Under the pieces are notes generated by a model. That model was not told the origin of the DNA. It worked only from the letters and a program-made list of their open reading frames with translations, and did not search any database. Source: CAKZLS01 sp963701445 (GTDB lineage Bacteria > Pseudomonadota > Alphaproteobacteria > Rhodospirillales > Defluviicoccaceae). From it: a stretch of DNA of 64,000 nt. Every line of letters starts with the position of its first letter. The stretch's first letter is position 1. The stretch covers positions 1-64,000 of the forward strand of contig CAVPAM010000025.1 of NCBI GenBank assembly GCA_963701445.1, in the 5' to 3' direction. Position numbers and translations under genes: made by a program. Positions 44,775 through 53,641 of this stretch are shown piece after piece.

Positions 44775-45158
44775 CTAACGCCTGAGCATCAGCGTTTCGC
44801 AGACGACGATGGTGACGGATATGAAGTTGGCCAGCAAGGCCCCGGCGGCCAGCGAGACGACCAGAACCATGACCTCGGTGGTCAGCCCCGTCCCGGACAC
44901 ATGCTCCGCGTAGCCCCAGACCATGGCGGCGGCGATCAATTGCAGGTCGGCCACCAGGCTTGTCGCCAGCAGAAGCGCGCCGATCTGCGAGCGGTCTCCG
45001 AGCTTCAACGTGGTGGCGATGATGTTGACGACAATGACGAAAAAGAAGTCGAGGACGTGGTGATGATCGGGGTCTCCGATCTCGCCGTAAACGAAGCTGA
45101 AATTTAACGTCAGCGCGAGGACGATGAAAAACCCAAAGACGACCTTTTCAAGGTTCAT
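44775..45158 (-). CDS. small membrane protein next to the RCK channel (DUF6394-like)
   Basis: 127 residues with GAGG in front of ATG 45158. Four membrane helices are predicted: residues 5-25, 35-53, 62-82 and 98-120. The loop after the first helix has a His cluster (GDPDHHHVLDFF) that could bind metal or sense pH. The sequence recalls the DUF6394 family as I remember it, which I could not verify. It immediately precedes the channel gene, so an accessory subunit is the best inference. Confidence 0.7.
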   Translation of the reverse strand: MNLEKVVFGFFIVLALTLNFSFVYGEIGDPDHHHVLDFFFVIVVNIIATTLKLGDRSQIGALLLATSLVADLQLIAAAMVWGYAEHVSGTGLTTEVMVLVVSLAAGALLANFISVTIVVCETLMLRR

Positions 45159-45227
45159 GGAACGCCTCCCTCATGCGTTCCCGAATACTAGAACATTCAG
45201 GCCTTTCCCGCCATGCCGCTCGAATCC

Positions 45228-46028
45228 TCACTCTTCGGGGAAGGCGCGAACGGTGTGGGCATGATTGAGGGGTCCGTGTCCGTGACCGAACCCCGGCGCC
45301 GTCGAAATGGCCTCAAGGACATAGGCGCGCGCGCGGGTCACCGCCGAACTTAAGGTCAGTCCCTGCGCCAAGCCGGTCGCCAACGCCGACGCCAGCGTGC
45401 AACCGGTGCCATGGGTATGCGGGGTGTCGATGCGCGGCCCCTCGAAGGTCTGCGTGGCCTGACCATTTTCGGCGAGGATGTCTGTGAGCGTCGGTCCGTC
45501 GCCATGCCCGCCCTTGAGCAGCACCGCTCGCGGGCCGAGTTCGAGGACCGCGGCCGCGAGGTCCATCGGACCGAGGTCCTCGCGGCCGGCCAGGACTTCC
45601 GCCTCGGGCAGGTTGGGGGTCAACACCCACGCCAGCGGGATCAGGAGGGTTTTCAGCGCCGCTACCGAGTCCGGGGTAAGCAACGGCGACCCGCCCTTGG
45701 CCATCATCACCGGATCCACGACGATGGGAATACCGCCGGCGGCGGCTTTCAGGAAACCGGCGACGGCCTCGACGATTTCCGGCCGATGGAGCATGCCGAT
45801 CTTGATACAGTCGGCGCCGATATCGCTCAGAACCACGCTCATCTGCCGAACGATGAACTCGGGCGGTACGTCGAAAATGCGATCGACACCCATGGTGTTC
45901 TGGGCCGTCAGCGCGGTGACCGCGGTCATGGCGAAACCGCCGAGCGCGGTCACCGTTTTGATGTCCGCCTGAATGCCGGCCCCGCCGCCGGAATCGGAAC
46001 CGGCGACGATCAGAACCCTGCCCCGCAT
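45228..46028 (-). CDS. thiD: bifunctional hydroxymethylpyrimidine kinase/phosphomethylpyrimidine kinase
   Basis: Start set at ATG 46028, 266 residues. The ribokinase-like fold begins VLIVAGSDSGGGAGIQADIKTVTALG, the ThiD hallmark. VDPVMMAKGGSPLL and the anion-hole GTGCTLASALATGLAQG near the C-terminus complete the active site. It phosphorylates HMP twice in thiamin synthesis. It starts 17 bases after glmM on the same strand and is likely cotranscribed. No TPP riboswitch is seen upstream. Confidence 0.94.
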   Translation of the reverse strand: MRGRVLIVAGSDSGGGAGIQADIKTVTALGGFAMTAVTALTAQNTMGVDRIFDVPPEFIVRQMSVVLSDIGADCIKIGMLHRPEIVEAVAGFLKAAAGGIPIVVDPVMMAKGGSPLLTPDSVAALKTLLIPLAWVLTPNLPEAEVLAGREDLGPMDLAAAVLELGPRAVLLKGGHGDGPTLTDILAENGQATQTFEGPRIDTPHTHGTGCTLASALATGLAQGLTLSSAVTRARAYVLEAISTAPGFGHGHGPLNHAHTVRAFPEE

Positions 46029-46044
46029 GACCCTTCCGCGGCCG

Positions 46045-47392
46045 CTATACCGCAGCCGCCTGGATGACACCGCAGATCCGGTCCACCACCGCCCCGACCA
46101 ACGCCTCGTCCTCGCCCTCGGCCATGACCCTGATCAGCGGCTCGGTTCCGGACTTGCGGATCAGCAGCCGGCCGGTTCCGCTCAGTTCCTTCTCGCCCTC
46201 GGCAATGGCGTCCATGACGCATTTTTGGCTGAGCGGCTTGCCCTTCTGGTAGCGCACGTTGCGCAGCAGCTGGGGAACCGGTTCGAAAACCCTGCACACC
46301 TCGCTGGCTTGCCGCCCGGATCGGACGATCACCGCCAGGACCTGAAGCGCGGATATCAATCCGTCACCGGTGGTGGTGTAGTCGCTGAGAATGATGTGTC
46401 CCGACTGCTCGCCGCCAAGGTTGTAGCCGTTCTTGCGCATGCATTCGACGACGTAGCGGTCGCCGACCTGGGTTCGCTCGAGCCGAAGGTTCATGCCGGC
46501 CAGATGCCGCTCCAGGCCGAGATTGGACATGACCGTCGCCACCACCCCGCCGCCTCTCAACTGGCCGCGCCGCGCCCACTCGTCGGCGATCAGGCCCATG
46601 ACCTGGTCGCCGTCGATCAAGGTGCCCGTCTCATCGGCGACCAGCACCCGGTCGGCGTCGCCATCGAGCGCGATCCCGAGATCGGCGCGGTATTCCTTGA
46701 CTGTCCGGCACATGGTCTCCGGAACGGTGGAGCCGCAGTTGGAGTTGATATTGAAACCATCCGGCGCAACGCCGAGCGGAATGACCTCCGCCCCCAGTTC
46801 CCAGAGCAGTTCCGGGGCGACATTGTACGCGGCGCCGTTCGCGCAGTCGACGACGATCCGAAGACCGGCGAGCGTGAGCCCCTTGGGAAAGGACCGCTTG
46901 ACGAATTCGGTGTAGCGGCCGTGGACATCGTGAAGACGTCGGGCCTTGCCGAGATCGGCGGGCGACGCCAATTCCGAGGACATGTTGCTGGCGACCTTGG
47001 ATTCGATCGCCCTTTCCATCGCGTCTGTGAGCTTATAATCCATCGGGTCCGAAGAGCTTGATGCCGTTGTCTCCGAACGGATTGTGCGATGCCGACAACA
47101 TGAGCCCGAGATCGCATCGCATGGACCGGGTCAACATGCCCACCGCCGGCGTCGGCATCGGACCCACCAGGATAACGTCCATCCCCATGGACACGAAACC
47201 GGCAGTTAGGGCGGCTTCCAACATATAGCCAGAAAGGCGCGTGTCCTTACCGATGAGAACCCGGCTCCCCTGGTGCCCGTTCCGGAATTGCAGGCCCGCG
47301 GCCATCGCGACTTTCAACGCGGTCTCCGCCGTCATCGGCTCCCGATTGGCCGCGCCGCGAATACCGTCCGTGCCAAAAAGCTTTCTTCCCAT
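46045..47392 (-). CDS. glmM: phosphoglucosamine mutase (frameshifted)
   Basis: GlmM converts glucosamine-6-phosphate to glucosamine-1-phosphate for peptidoglycan and LPS. Starts MGRKLFGTDGIRG at 47392. The phosphoserine loop GLMLSASHNPFGDNGIKLFG is intact, but one extra base near 47041 turns GPDGYKL into a stop (GGATTATAA). The next frame continues YKLTDAMERAIE with the metal-binding LGIALDGDADRV, the sugar loop GGEQSGHI and the phosphate-binding RKSGTEPLIRVMAEG. The repaired length, about 448, is normal. Because glmM is normally essential and everything else is conserved, a sequence error is the likely cause. Confidence 0.92.
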
Positions 47393-47494
47393 AGCCAGCT
47401 CCTTGCTCCCCCAGATAACAGCTGGATTTCTGGAGTAGAATTAAGTCGTGAAAAAATGTCTGATCCGACCCCAAACCTAACACAAAGTCGTTAG

Positions 47495-48346
47495 TCACTC
47501 GTTAGCGATACCGCTGCCGGTGTCGGCGATGGCGCGCCAAACGCGGAGTGCTTGGCGCGTGGCGGCGACGTCGTGGACCCGGACAATGTGTGCGTTCCGC
47601 TGAACCGCCGCCAGAACCGCCGCCAGGGAACCGCCCAAACGGTCCTGGGGAGGTTCGCCCTCACACAGCCGGGCGATAAAGCTTTTGCGCGATACGCCAA
47701 TTAATAGCGCACACTCGAGAGATTGATAATTCCCCAGATGGGCCAGAATCTCCAAGTTATGCTGAACTGTCTTGCCGAAACCAATCCCGGGATCGACGGC
47801 AAGACGCCTCCGGGGGATGCCGGAGGCTTCGCAAACGGACACGCGGCGGGACAACCATTGGAGAACTTCGGCGGCCACGTCGTCATAGCGCGGGTTGGCC
47901 TGCATGGTCCGCGGATCGCCCTTCATATGCATCAGCACCACGGAAACATGGGATCCGGCCACCACCGCCAACGACCGGGGGTCGCCGGTCAGCGCGGTCA
48001 CGTCGTTGACGATCCCGGCGCCGGCGTCGATGGCGCGTTCCATGACCGCCGCGTGCCGGGTGTCGATCGAGACCAAGATACCTGCGGATGCGAGTTCGCG
48101 CACCACGGGCAATACCCTTGAAAGCTCTTCGGCCCGGGAAATGGGCTGGGCGCCCGGCCGAGTGGACTCTCCGCCGATGTCGATGATGTCCGCGCCGTCC
48201 GCCGCGAGGGCCACGCCCCGCTCGATCGCGGCCGAATGATCGAAGGCCTCGCCGCCATCCGAGAAGCTGTCGGGGGTGACGTTGACCACCCCCATGATTT
48301 TCGGCCGGTCGAGAGAGAGCCCGGCAAACTCCATGTCTATCCCCAC
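47495..48346 (-). CDS. folP: dihydropteroate synthase
   Basis: 283 residues. DHPS signatures are present: IMGVVNVTPDSFSDGG (pterin/pyrophosphate loop 1), GADIIDIGGESTRPGA (loop 2), GAGIVNDVTAL, VVLMHMKGDPRTMQ and a C-terminal GVSRKSFIARL. It joins pABA to the pterin pyrophosphate in folate synthesis and is the sulfonamide target. It lies between ftsH and glmM, the conserved order in Alphaproteobacteria. Confidence 0.95.
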   Translation of the reverse strand: MGIDMEFAGLSLDRPKIMGVVNVTPDSFSDGGEAFDHSAAIERGVALAADGADIIDIGGESTRPGAQPISRAEELSRVLPVVRELASAGILVSIDTRHAAVMERAIDAGAGIVNDVTALTGDPRSLAVVAGSHVSVVLMHMKGDPRTMQANPRYDDVAAEVLQWLSRRVSVCEASGIPRRRLAVDPGIGFGKTVQHNLEILAHLGNYQSLECALLIGVSRKSFIARLCEGEPPQDRLGGSLAAVLAAVQRNAHIVRVHDVAATRQALRVWRAIADTGSGIANE

Positions 48347-48403
48347 GGAAGCCCCGACCCCCGGGCCCGAACCTGCATCAGTATCGGGGCCGGCCGGCCG
48401 GGA

Positions 48404-50338
48404 TCAACTCTCGGGTTGCGGCTCGGCCTCAAATCCCCCGCCGCTCTTATCCGTGCTCGGCTTGTGACCCGAGGACGGAACCGAGGACCGCCGCCCCGTC
48501 GGCTTGGGCCCCTGTTCATCGAGGTCGGGGCGAACGATCGGCCTGCCCTCCAACAACGCCTTCACCTCTTCGCCGCTGAGCGTCTCGTATTCGAGCAGGG
48601 CTTCCGCCACTGCATCCAGGTCGCCACGGTGCGCGACCAGGATTTCCCGCGCCTTCACCTCGGCTTCGTCGACGAGGCGACGAACCTCGTCATCGATAAG
48701 CTTGGCGGTCGCGTCGGACACGTTCTTGTGTTGCGTGACCGAGTGACCGAGAAACACCTCTTCCTGGTTGTCGGAGTACCGCAGCGGGCCCAATTTGTCG
48801 CTAAAACCGAATTCCGTTACCATGCGGCGCGCCATGTCGGTCGCCTGTTTGATATCGTTGCCAGCGCCGGTGGTAACGTTTTCCTGCCCGAACACGATCT
48901 CCTCCGCCGCCCGGCCACCGAACATGACCGCCAGCTTGGACTCGAGCTCGAGCTTGGAATAGCTGTACCGGTCCCGCTCCGGCAGGGCCATGGTCACGCC
49001 GAGAGCCCGTCCGCGCGGGATGATGGTCACCTTGTGCAGTGGATCGTGCTTGGGCACGCGCAACCCGACGATCGCGTGCCCCGCCTCGTGAAATGCGGTC
49101 AACCGCTTTTCATCGTCGGTCATCACCATGGAGCGGCGCTCCACGCCCATCAGCACCTTGTCCTTCGCGGCCTCGAAATCGATCATCGCCACCACCCGCC
49201 GGCCGGCGCGGGCGGCAAGCAACGCGGCTTCGTTGACGAGGTTGGCCAGGTCGGCGCCCGAGAAGCCCGGCGTGCCCCTCGCGATGACGCGCGCGTCGGC
49301 GTCCGGCGCGAGCGGAACCTTGCGCATGTGCACCTTGAGGATCTGTTCCCTGCCGAGAATATCGGGATTGGCGACAACCACCTGACGGTCGAACCGGCCC
49401 GGCCGCAACAGCGCGGGATCGAGCACGTCCGGCCTGTTGGTCGCGGCGATCAGGATCACGCCTTCGTTGGACTCGAACCCGTCCATTTCCACCAGAAGCT
49501 GGTTGAGCGTCTGCTCGCGCTCGTCGTTGCCGCCCCCGAGACCCGCGCCGCGGTGGCGTCCGACGGCGTCGATTTCATCGATGAAGATGATGCACGGCGC
49601 GTTTTTCTTGCCCTGCTCGAACATGTCGCGCACGCGCGACGCGCCGACGCCCACGAACATTTCGACGAAGTCGGATCCGGAAATGGTAAAGAACGGCACG
49701 TTCGCCTCGCCGGCGATGGCGCGGGCGAGCAGTGTCTTGCCGGTGCCGGGAGGTCCGACCAGAAGGCATCCCTTGGGAATCTTGCCGCCAAGGCGCTGGA
49801 ACTTCTGGGGGTCCTTCAGGAATTCGACCACCTCCTCAAGTTCCTGCTTGGCTTCGTCGATACCGGCGACGTCGTCAAAGGTGACCCGCCCGGTCTTCTC
49901 CGTCAGCAGCCGCGCCCGCGACTTTCCGAAACCCATGGCCTTGCCGCCGCCCGACTGCATCTGGCGCATGAAAAAGATCCAGACCCCGATCAGGAGCAAC
50001 ATGGGGAACCAGGATATTAGAACGCTCCACAGCGTCGGCGATCCCTCGTCCGAGGGCTGGGCGGAAATTCGAACGCCGTGCTCCTCGAGTTTGGGGATCA
50101 TCTGCGGGTCGTCGGGCGCGAACGTTACCAGCGAGCGTCCGTCACGGAACTTGCCGGTGACCTGCTGCCCCTTGATGGTCACTTCCTTGATGTCGCCACT
50201 TTCCACCTGCGCCATGAAATCGGTGTATGCGAGCGGTTGCTGCGCGCCGCGTGGGGACGAACCCTGAAAGAGATTGAAAAGGGCGAACACCAAAAGCGCG
50301 ACAATCACCCATAACGCCAAGTTCCGGCTGATATTCAC
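48404..50338 (-). CDS. ftsH: ATP-dependent zinc metalloprotease FtsH
   Basis: 644 residues. Two membrane helices (about 8-25 and 104-124) bracket a periplasmic domain. The AAA module has Walker A GPPGTGKTLLARAIAGEA, Walker B CIIFIDEID, the pore motif ISGSDFVEMFVGVGASRVR and the SRH DPALLRPGRFDRQV. The M41 protease has HEAGH (about residue 416) and the third zinc ligand in the EEIVFGQENVTTGAGNDI region. The Ser/Pro-rich tail is disordered. It degrades membrane proteins and regulators such as LpxC and RpoH in other bacteria. The 127 bases upstream, shared with the end of tilS, probably carry its promoter. Confidence 0.97.
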   Translation of the reverse strand: MNISRNLALWVIVALLVFALFNLFQGSSPRGAQQPLAYTDFMAQVESGDIKEVTIKGQQVTGKFRDGRSLVTFAPDDPQMIPKLEEHGVRISAQPSDEGSPTLWSVLISWFPMLLLIGVWIFFMRQMQSGGGKAMGFGKSRARLLTEKTGRVTFDDVAGIDEAKQELEEVVEFLKDPQKFQRLGGKIPKGCLLVGPPGTGKTLLARAIAGEANVPFFTISGSDFVEMFVGVGASRVRDMFEQGKKNAPCIIFIDEIDAVGRHRGAGLGGGNDEREQTLNQLLVEMDGFESNEGVILIAATNRPDVLDPALLRPGRFDRQVVVANPDILGREQILKVHMRKVPLAPDADARVIARGTPGFSGADLANLVNEAALLAARAGRRVVAMIDFEAAKDKVLMGVERRSMVMTDDEKRLTAFHEAGHAIVGLRVPKHDPLHKVTIIPRGRALGVTMALPERDRYSYSKLELESKLAVMFGGRAAEEIVFGQENVTTGAGNDIKQATDMARRMVTEFGFSDKLGPLRYSDNQEEVFLGHSVTQHKNVSDATAKLIDDEVRRLVDEAEVKAREILVAHRGDLDAVAEALLEYETLSGEEVKALLEGRPIVRPDLDEQGPKPTGRRSSVPSSGHKPSTDKSGGGFEAEPQPES

Positions 50339-50465
50339 TCTAGCTACCTATTGCAATGGTCAATGTAAGTGTGCGGTCTTTCCCAAAACAACTAAACGCC
50401 ATCGGGGAGATTCAATCAGTCTAACAGATTGACCTCTCGTTGTATGAGATAATACGCCGCAAACC

Positions 50466-51812
50466 TCATGCAAGATACCGTCCGGATCCCATTGGGGTAT
50501 GGCGCGGCCGGAACAGAACGGTGCGAAATCGAACGGGCGGGCACCCGCGATCGTCCCGCGCATAGCGGAGATGCGGCACCGATACGATTCCGTCGCCGTC
50601 CGCGAGGGCGGGAAGCGCGGCGCGGGCTTGGCGGGGCACGCGATAAACCCGGGGCCTGCAATGCCCACCGTCGCGGTCGATTTGGCCGACGCCGGACGTT
50701 CCGAGCGCGACGAGGCGGATCTCCTCGGTCCCGGCGCCGCCCGCCGAACTCAGTTCGATCAGGAAGCGGCCGTCCCATGCCACGGGACCATCCGCGCTGG
50801 CCGCCCGGGGGGCCGGCAGACCGCGCGCTTCCCGCCAGACCGCGATGGAACCACCGTCGCGGGCCATCGCGCATCGCCCAAGGGTCGCCGCGTCGAGCGA
50901 GGTTCCGCGGATCAGGTTGGCAAGCAGCCGGTCCAGCTTTTCGACGGGCGGAGGGAGCGCGCGGCCGCCGACCGCCGCCAGCAACCACCCCAGCGCCCGC
51001 GTGGCCACGGTGTCCGGAGCGGACGCCATGGACGCCACATCGATCCGCGCATGTCCCTCCGGATACAAGTGGCCCGACCGGGCGAGCAACGCCGCCGCCG
51101 CGGCATCCAGCGCCAGCCGGGCCCGCGCCATTCTCGCCGAGGCCGCCATGATCGACGCCACGGCATCGCCGCTTTCCGCCAATCGCGGCAAAAGGGCCCG
51201 GATCCGGTTCCGGGTGTAGGCGGGGTCGATGTTGGAGGGATCCTCGATCCATGGTTGATCCGATACGGACAACACCGCCCGAAGACGCTCCCGCGAGGTC
51301 GTCAACAGCGGTCTCAGCAGCCGGACATCGGCGGTCTCCACGACGGCGGCCATCCCGGCGAGACCGTCCAGGCCGCTCCCCCGGCAATGCCGCATCAGGA
51401 GCGTTTCGGCCTGATCCTGTTCATGATGGCCAAGCAGCAGATGCAGAACGCCCGCATCCCGGCACCATCGCGACATCAAGGCATAACGGGCCACACGCGC
51501 GGCCTGCTGCAGCCCGGTGGCCGGTTTGTCGCCTACCCAGGACAAGAGCCGGTGTTCGATCCCCCGCCCGTTCAGCCATCGCCGCACCTGCTCGGCCTCG
51601 GCGCGGGCACCGGGCCTGAGTCCGTGATCCACGGTGAGGGCGGTCACGCATCCACCGCGCGATCTCGCCCAGCCGTCGGCGAGAAGGCAGAGCGCCATGC
51701 TGTCCAGGCCCCCGGATACGGCGACGGCGAGACAGGGACGGTCCTCGAACGGTCCAACGGCGGCCATGGCGCCGGCGAAGTCCCCCGAGTTCAAGGGGGC
51801 CGGATCGCGCAT
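50466..51812 (-). CDS. tilS: tRNA(Ile)-lysidine synthase
   Basis: 448 residues. The N-type ATP-pyrophosphatase loop is VAVSGGLDSMALCLLA (about 29-44). The family motifs LTVDHGLRPGARAEAE, GHHEQDQAETLLMR and the Asn/Arg site DPSNIDPAYTRNRIRALLP follow. It converts C34 of tRNA-Ile(CAU) to lysidine so that AUA is read as Ile. The C-terminal part is less conserved. It sits 12 bases downstream of cpoB, so is part of the Tol-Pal transcription unit or nearly so. Confidence 0.93.
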   Translation of the reverse strand: MRDPAPLNSGDFAGAMAAVGPFEDRPCLAVAVSGGLDSMALCLLADGWARSRGGCVTALTVDHGLRPGARAEAEQVRRWLNGRGIEHRLLSWVGDKPATGLQQAARVARYALMSRWCRDAGVLHLLLGHHEQDQAETLLMRHCRGSGLDGLAGMAAVVETADVRLLRPLLTTSRERLRAVLSVSDQPWIEDPSNIDPAYTRNRIRALLPRLAESGDAVASIMAASARMARARLALDAAAAALLARSGHLYPEGHARIDVASMASAPDTVATRALGWLLAAVGGRALPPPVEKLDRLLANLIRGTSLDAATLGRCAMARDGGSIAVWREARGLPAPRAASADGPVAWDGRFLIELSSAGGAGTEEIRLVALGTSGVGQIDRDGGHCRPRVYRVPRQARAALPALADGDGIVSVPHLRYARDDRGCPPVRFRTVLFRPRHTPMGSGRYLA

Positions 51813-51824
51813 CCGACCGCGGAC

Positions 51825-52883
51825 TCACTTGCAGCCGAGACGGCCGCGCTCCTGCTGCGCCTTCGTCTGAATGCTGACCGGCACATCGGGAAGCGCCGTC
51901 TTCAGTTCGTTGTAGGTGGCGCAGGCTTCGGGGATCTTGTCGAGATTTCCCAGGGACATGCCAAGCTTGAGCAGGGCATCGGGGGCCTTGGGACCCGCCT
52001 TGTTCGTCTGGTAGGCATCGAGAAAAGCTTCGGCGGCCGGCGCGTACTGTCCGCGAGCGTAGTAGCTCTCCCCCAGCCAGTAGCGGGCGTTGTCCGCCAG
52101 GGGATCGTTCGGATTCTGCCGGAGGAACTCCGTGAACGCCACTTCGGCCTCGTCATACTTGGCCGTGCGCAGGAGTCCGAAGCCATGAGCGTATTGCTCC
52201 CGCGGGGTCCCCGTGGACATCACTGAAGCGGTGCGCGCCGAACCGGTGGCCGAGGGCTCGGGTGCCGGAGGCAGCGCCGTGGCGGATTTCACCTCGGACT
52301 CGGGAAGCCGGCCCAAAACCGTCGGACCCTCCCCGATTCCGGCCCCGGCCGTGGACCGGGGGACGGGCGGCGGCGCGGGTTGAGGCTCCGGAGTCCACTC
52401 CCGCGCGGACGGTTGCCGAGCGGCCGCGGGGGCCTCATCAATGGCTCCAGTGGCGCCCGCGCCCGCGCCGGCGCTGCCAGAGGCCGCCGCGCCCGTCTGG
52501 GAAAGCCGGTAATCGACGTCCGACGACAGTTTCTCGAGGCGGTCGGTGAGCTGCCTCACTTTGTGGCGCAGTTCTTCGACTTGGCCCGTGGATGCTCGCA
52601 AGTCCCGCTCGAGTTCGGACAACCGTACCTCGAGGCGCGCGACCGCGGGATCGACAGCCGCGCCTTGAGCAACAACAATCGCGCCCGAAGCCCCGGCGGT
52701 GGCCGGCAGGTCCTCCCCGCCCCGAGAGACGTCCGCGTCCAGGCCCCTGGCGAGCGCGCCCTGACCGGACGACGGGAGGCCGGCCCCGACGGTCAGCGCG
52801 ACGCCGACAATGAGCAGCCGCGCGGTCCGCCACGGGGCGGCGTACCTCCTCATGTCCGTTGCTTCACTTCCGAGTAAACCCAT
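51825..52883 (-). CDS. cpoB: Tol-Pal system protein CpoB (YbgF)
   Basis: ATG 52883 with AAAGG upstream is used; ATG 52853 is an alternative. After a signal peptide (LLIVGVALTVGAGL) comes a trimerising coiled coil (about 80-125, VARLEVRLSELERDLRAS) and a Pro/Ala-rich linker. TPR repeats follow in the C-terminal 120 residues (GFGLLRTAKYDEAEVAFTEF, AAEAFLDAYQTNKAGPKAPD). CpoB links outer-membrane constriction with peptidoglycan synthesis in E. coli. It follows pal by 20 bases. Confidence 0.92.
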   Translation of the reverse strand: MGLLGSEATDMRRYAAPWRTARLLIVGVALTVGAGLPSSGQGALARGLDADVSRGGEDLPATAGASGAIVVAQGAAVDPAVARLEVRLSELERDLRASTGQVEELRHKVRQLTDRLEKLSSDVDYRLSQTGAAASGSAGAGAGATGAIDEAPAAARQPSAREWTPEPQPAPPPVPRSTAGAGIGEGPTVLGRLPESEVKSATALPPAPEPSATGSARTASVMSTGTPREQYAHGFGLLRTAKYDEAEVAFTEFLRQNPNDPLADNARYWLGESYYARGQYAPAAEAFLDAYQTNKAGPKAPDALLKLGMSLGNLDKIPEACATYNELKTALPDVPVSIQTKAQQERGRLGCK

Positions 52884-52903
52884 TGGACGCCTTTCGATTC
52901 CGA

Positions 52904-53506
52904 TCAGCTGGACGCCGCGCCGCCCACCACGACGGTCACCGCGCGCCTATTCTTGGCGAAGGCCGAATCGTTCGAACCGACCACCGCCGGACGCTCCTCG
53001 CCATACGACACCGTCTCGATACGGTCCGGGTTGATGCCGAGGACGATCAGATAGTCCATGACGGCGGTCGCGCGCCGTGCCCCGAGCGACAAGTTGTACT
53101 CGCGGGTGCCGCGTTCGTCGCAATGCCCCTGGATGAGAACATTGGCGCCCGGGAGCTTTTGCAACAACGCGGCCTGCTTCGCCAGGGTCTCGCGACCCTC
53201 GGCGCTCAGATCGTACTGATCGTAACCGAAATACACGCGGTCCCCCACGTCCACCAGGGCTTCCTCGAGGGCCGTGATGGATTCCCGGCTGACGGCGCCT
53301 GAGCCGGAGCCGGAGCCGGACAGCGACGACGCATCGCCCATTCCGCCCATTCCCGCCTCCGATCCCATGCCACCGGCCCCGCCGGTGCTCGAACTGGCGG
53401 CATCGTCGGAGCCGGTTTCGCAGCCCCCGACCAGAGCCACCAGCGCAACCAAACACATAGCCTTCAAATTCAACGACACTTCTGTTTTCGGAATGTTTAG
53501 GAACAC
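52904..53506 (-). CDS. pal: peptidoglycan-associated lipoprotein Pal
   Basis: 200 residues from a GTG at 53506 (later GTG starts are possible). The lipobox LVGGC is followed by a Gly/Ser/Met-rich spacer of about 50 residues. The OmpA-like domain begins VYFGYDQYDLSAEGRETL and contains the peptidoglycan-binding GHCDERGTREYNLSLGARRA. Pal anchors the outer membrane to peptidoglycan and binds TolB. The long Gly/Ser spacer is notable but within the range for Alphaproteobacteria. A 135-base gap separates it from tolB. Confidence 0.95.
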   Translation of the reverse strand: MFLNIPKTEVSLNLKAMCLVALVALVGGCETGSDDAASSSTGGAGGMGSEAGMGGMGDASSLSGSGSGSGAVSRESITALEEALVDVGDRVYFGYDQYDLSAEGRETLAKQAALLQKLPGANVLIQGHCDERGTREYNLSLGARRATAVMDYLIVLGINPDRIETVSYGEERPAVVGSNDSAFAKNRRAVTVVVGGAASS

Positions 53507-53641
53507 TAAATGAGACTCCCATCAAGAGAACGGCAACGCAGCCTCGTAACTATTTAGCAAATAATGGAGGCGGCCCGGCCGCGGATTTTCGTTACCTATA
53601 CTCAACGTTGAAGACTTTACCAACAACCATTTACGGCCCCC

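Noticed and set aside
45228..46100. A possible TPP riboswitch for thiD
   Set aside because: thiD starts 17 bases after glmM and no THI-box core was found upstream; it is read from the glmM transcript.
50339..50465. A heat-shock (RpoH) promoter upstream of ftsH
   Set aside because: TTGAA and CCCC-like boxes exist but the spacing between them is too short for a sigma-32-type promoter.
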